Positions 63,824 to 64,000 of a stretch of DNA of 64,000 nucleotides are shown one piece after another. The stretch covers positions 124,001-188,000 of the forward strand of contig NZ_LN912999.1 in assembly GCF_001487105.1 (NCBI RefSeq), read 5' to 3'. The translations under genes and the position numbers were made by a program. The notes under the pieces are model-generated. The model was given only the letters and a program-made list of their open reading frames with translations, searched no databases and was not told where the DNA came from. This DNA is from Mediterraneibacter massiliensis (GTDB lineage Bacteria; Bacillota; Clostridia; Lachnospirales; Lachnospiraceae). The first letter of the stretch is position 1. Every line of letters begins with the position of its first letter.

Positions 63824-63933
63824 ATACAAGCTGTCGCGAGAGAACGCTAGAAAGCGAGAAGAAAGCGGCGCATAGTCGCAAAGGTGAAGAAAAAGAAAAA
63901 CCTGAGCAGCGGCAAAGAAAAATAAAAAAGTTC

Positions 63934-63962
63934 TTGACAACAGGCAATGAGTTTGGTAAGAT
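63934..63962 (+). promoter_or_regulatory. Downstream promoter (P2) of a probable rRNA operon
   Basis: Perfect TTGACA and TAAGAT with a 17-base spacer. Confidence 0.75.
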
Positions 63963-64000
63963 AAAGAAGTTGTCGCTCAAGAGCGAAACAAAGCACCTTG
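63963..64000 (+). other. Start of a probable 16S rRNA leader
   Basis: Behind P2 the short inverted repeat TCGCTC-AA-GAGCGA and the ending ACAAAGCACCTTG resemble the 16S leader of Lachnospiraceae, which continues with AAAAC and then the pre-16S stem. The 16S gene itself would begin shortly past the window end. Inferred by pattern, not proven. Confidence 0.6.

Overview
This window reads as a chromosomal segment of a gut Firmicute of the family Lachnospiraceae (inferred, not proven). The supporting signs are the AT-leaning codon use, strong AGGAGG-type ribosome sites, pyruvate:ferredoxin oxidoreductase, pyruvate phosphate dikinase, GlyQS, the era-yqzL-recO order, Tn1549-like conjugation genes, and mucin-sugar genes (fucose, lacto-N-biose/galacto-N-biose, a Cys-type sulfatase).

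Layout. 1-7.5 kb: an integrase relic, then ychF, lgt, a zinc-ribbon membrane protein and nifJ. 7.5-14.9 kb: an uptake locus under an FCD-type GntR regulator. It holds a lipoprotein sugar binder, a cyclase-family metallohydrolase, a fused ABC ATPase-permease whose second ATPase half has lost its Walker B Asp and catalytic Glu, a second permease and a zinc alcohol dehydrogenase. The same palindrome lies at the regulator promoter and at the binding-protein promoter. 14.9-28.2 kb: an L-fucose locus with a divergent AraC regulator, fucI, a rhamnulokinase-like kinase, a three-part sensor (YesN-like regulator, cache histidine kinase, membrane-anchored sugar-binding protein), a complete Rbs-type ABC importer and fucU. 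No fuculose-phosphate aldolase is present. 28.2-43.8 kb: a glycerol operon (glpK, glpA-like, FAD oxidoreductase, DUF1667), an M16C peptidase, era-yqzL-recO, glyQS, an M18 aminopeptidase and ppdK.

43.8-54.5 kb is an accessory island in decay. It contains an ISL3 element with an apparently clipped right end, broken conjugation genes, a Phd/RelE toxin-antitoxin pair and PrgI. The first ~20 codons of a VirB4 ATPase gene are fused in frame to the back part of a zinc-binding lipoprotein gene. A zinc ABC ATPase gene with an internal amber codon, its intact permease and a lipoprotein follow, then an IS66 relic, an AraC regulator and a sortase-anchored beta-helix adhesin with an NPKTG signal.

54.6-63.7 kb is a glycan-use locus: a GH112 phosphorylase, an AraC regulator, a CUT1 importer without its own ATPase, a cytoplasmic sulfatase with a C-x-A-x-R site, and a ROK kinase lacking the zinc cysteines. 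The genes suggest import, desulfation and phosphorolysis of a mucin-type disaccharide inside the cell. The last 200 bases carry two tandem strong promoters and a leader typical of the start of an rRNA operon, which would lie just beyond the window.

All three binding-protein genes that head ABC operons are followed at once by a hairpin, a likely way to make more binder than permease. No CRISPR array, tRNA gene or complete rRNA gene was seen.
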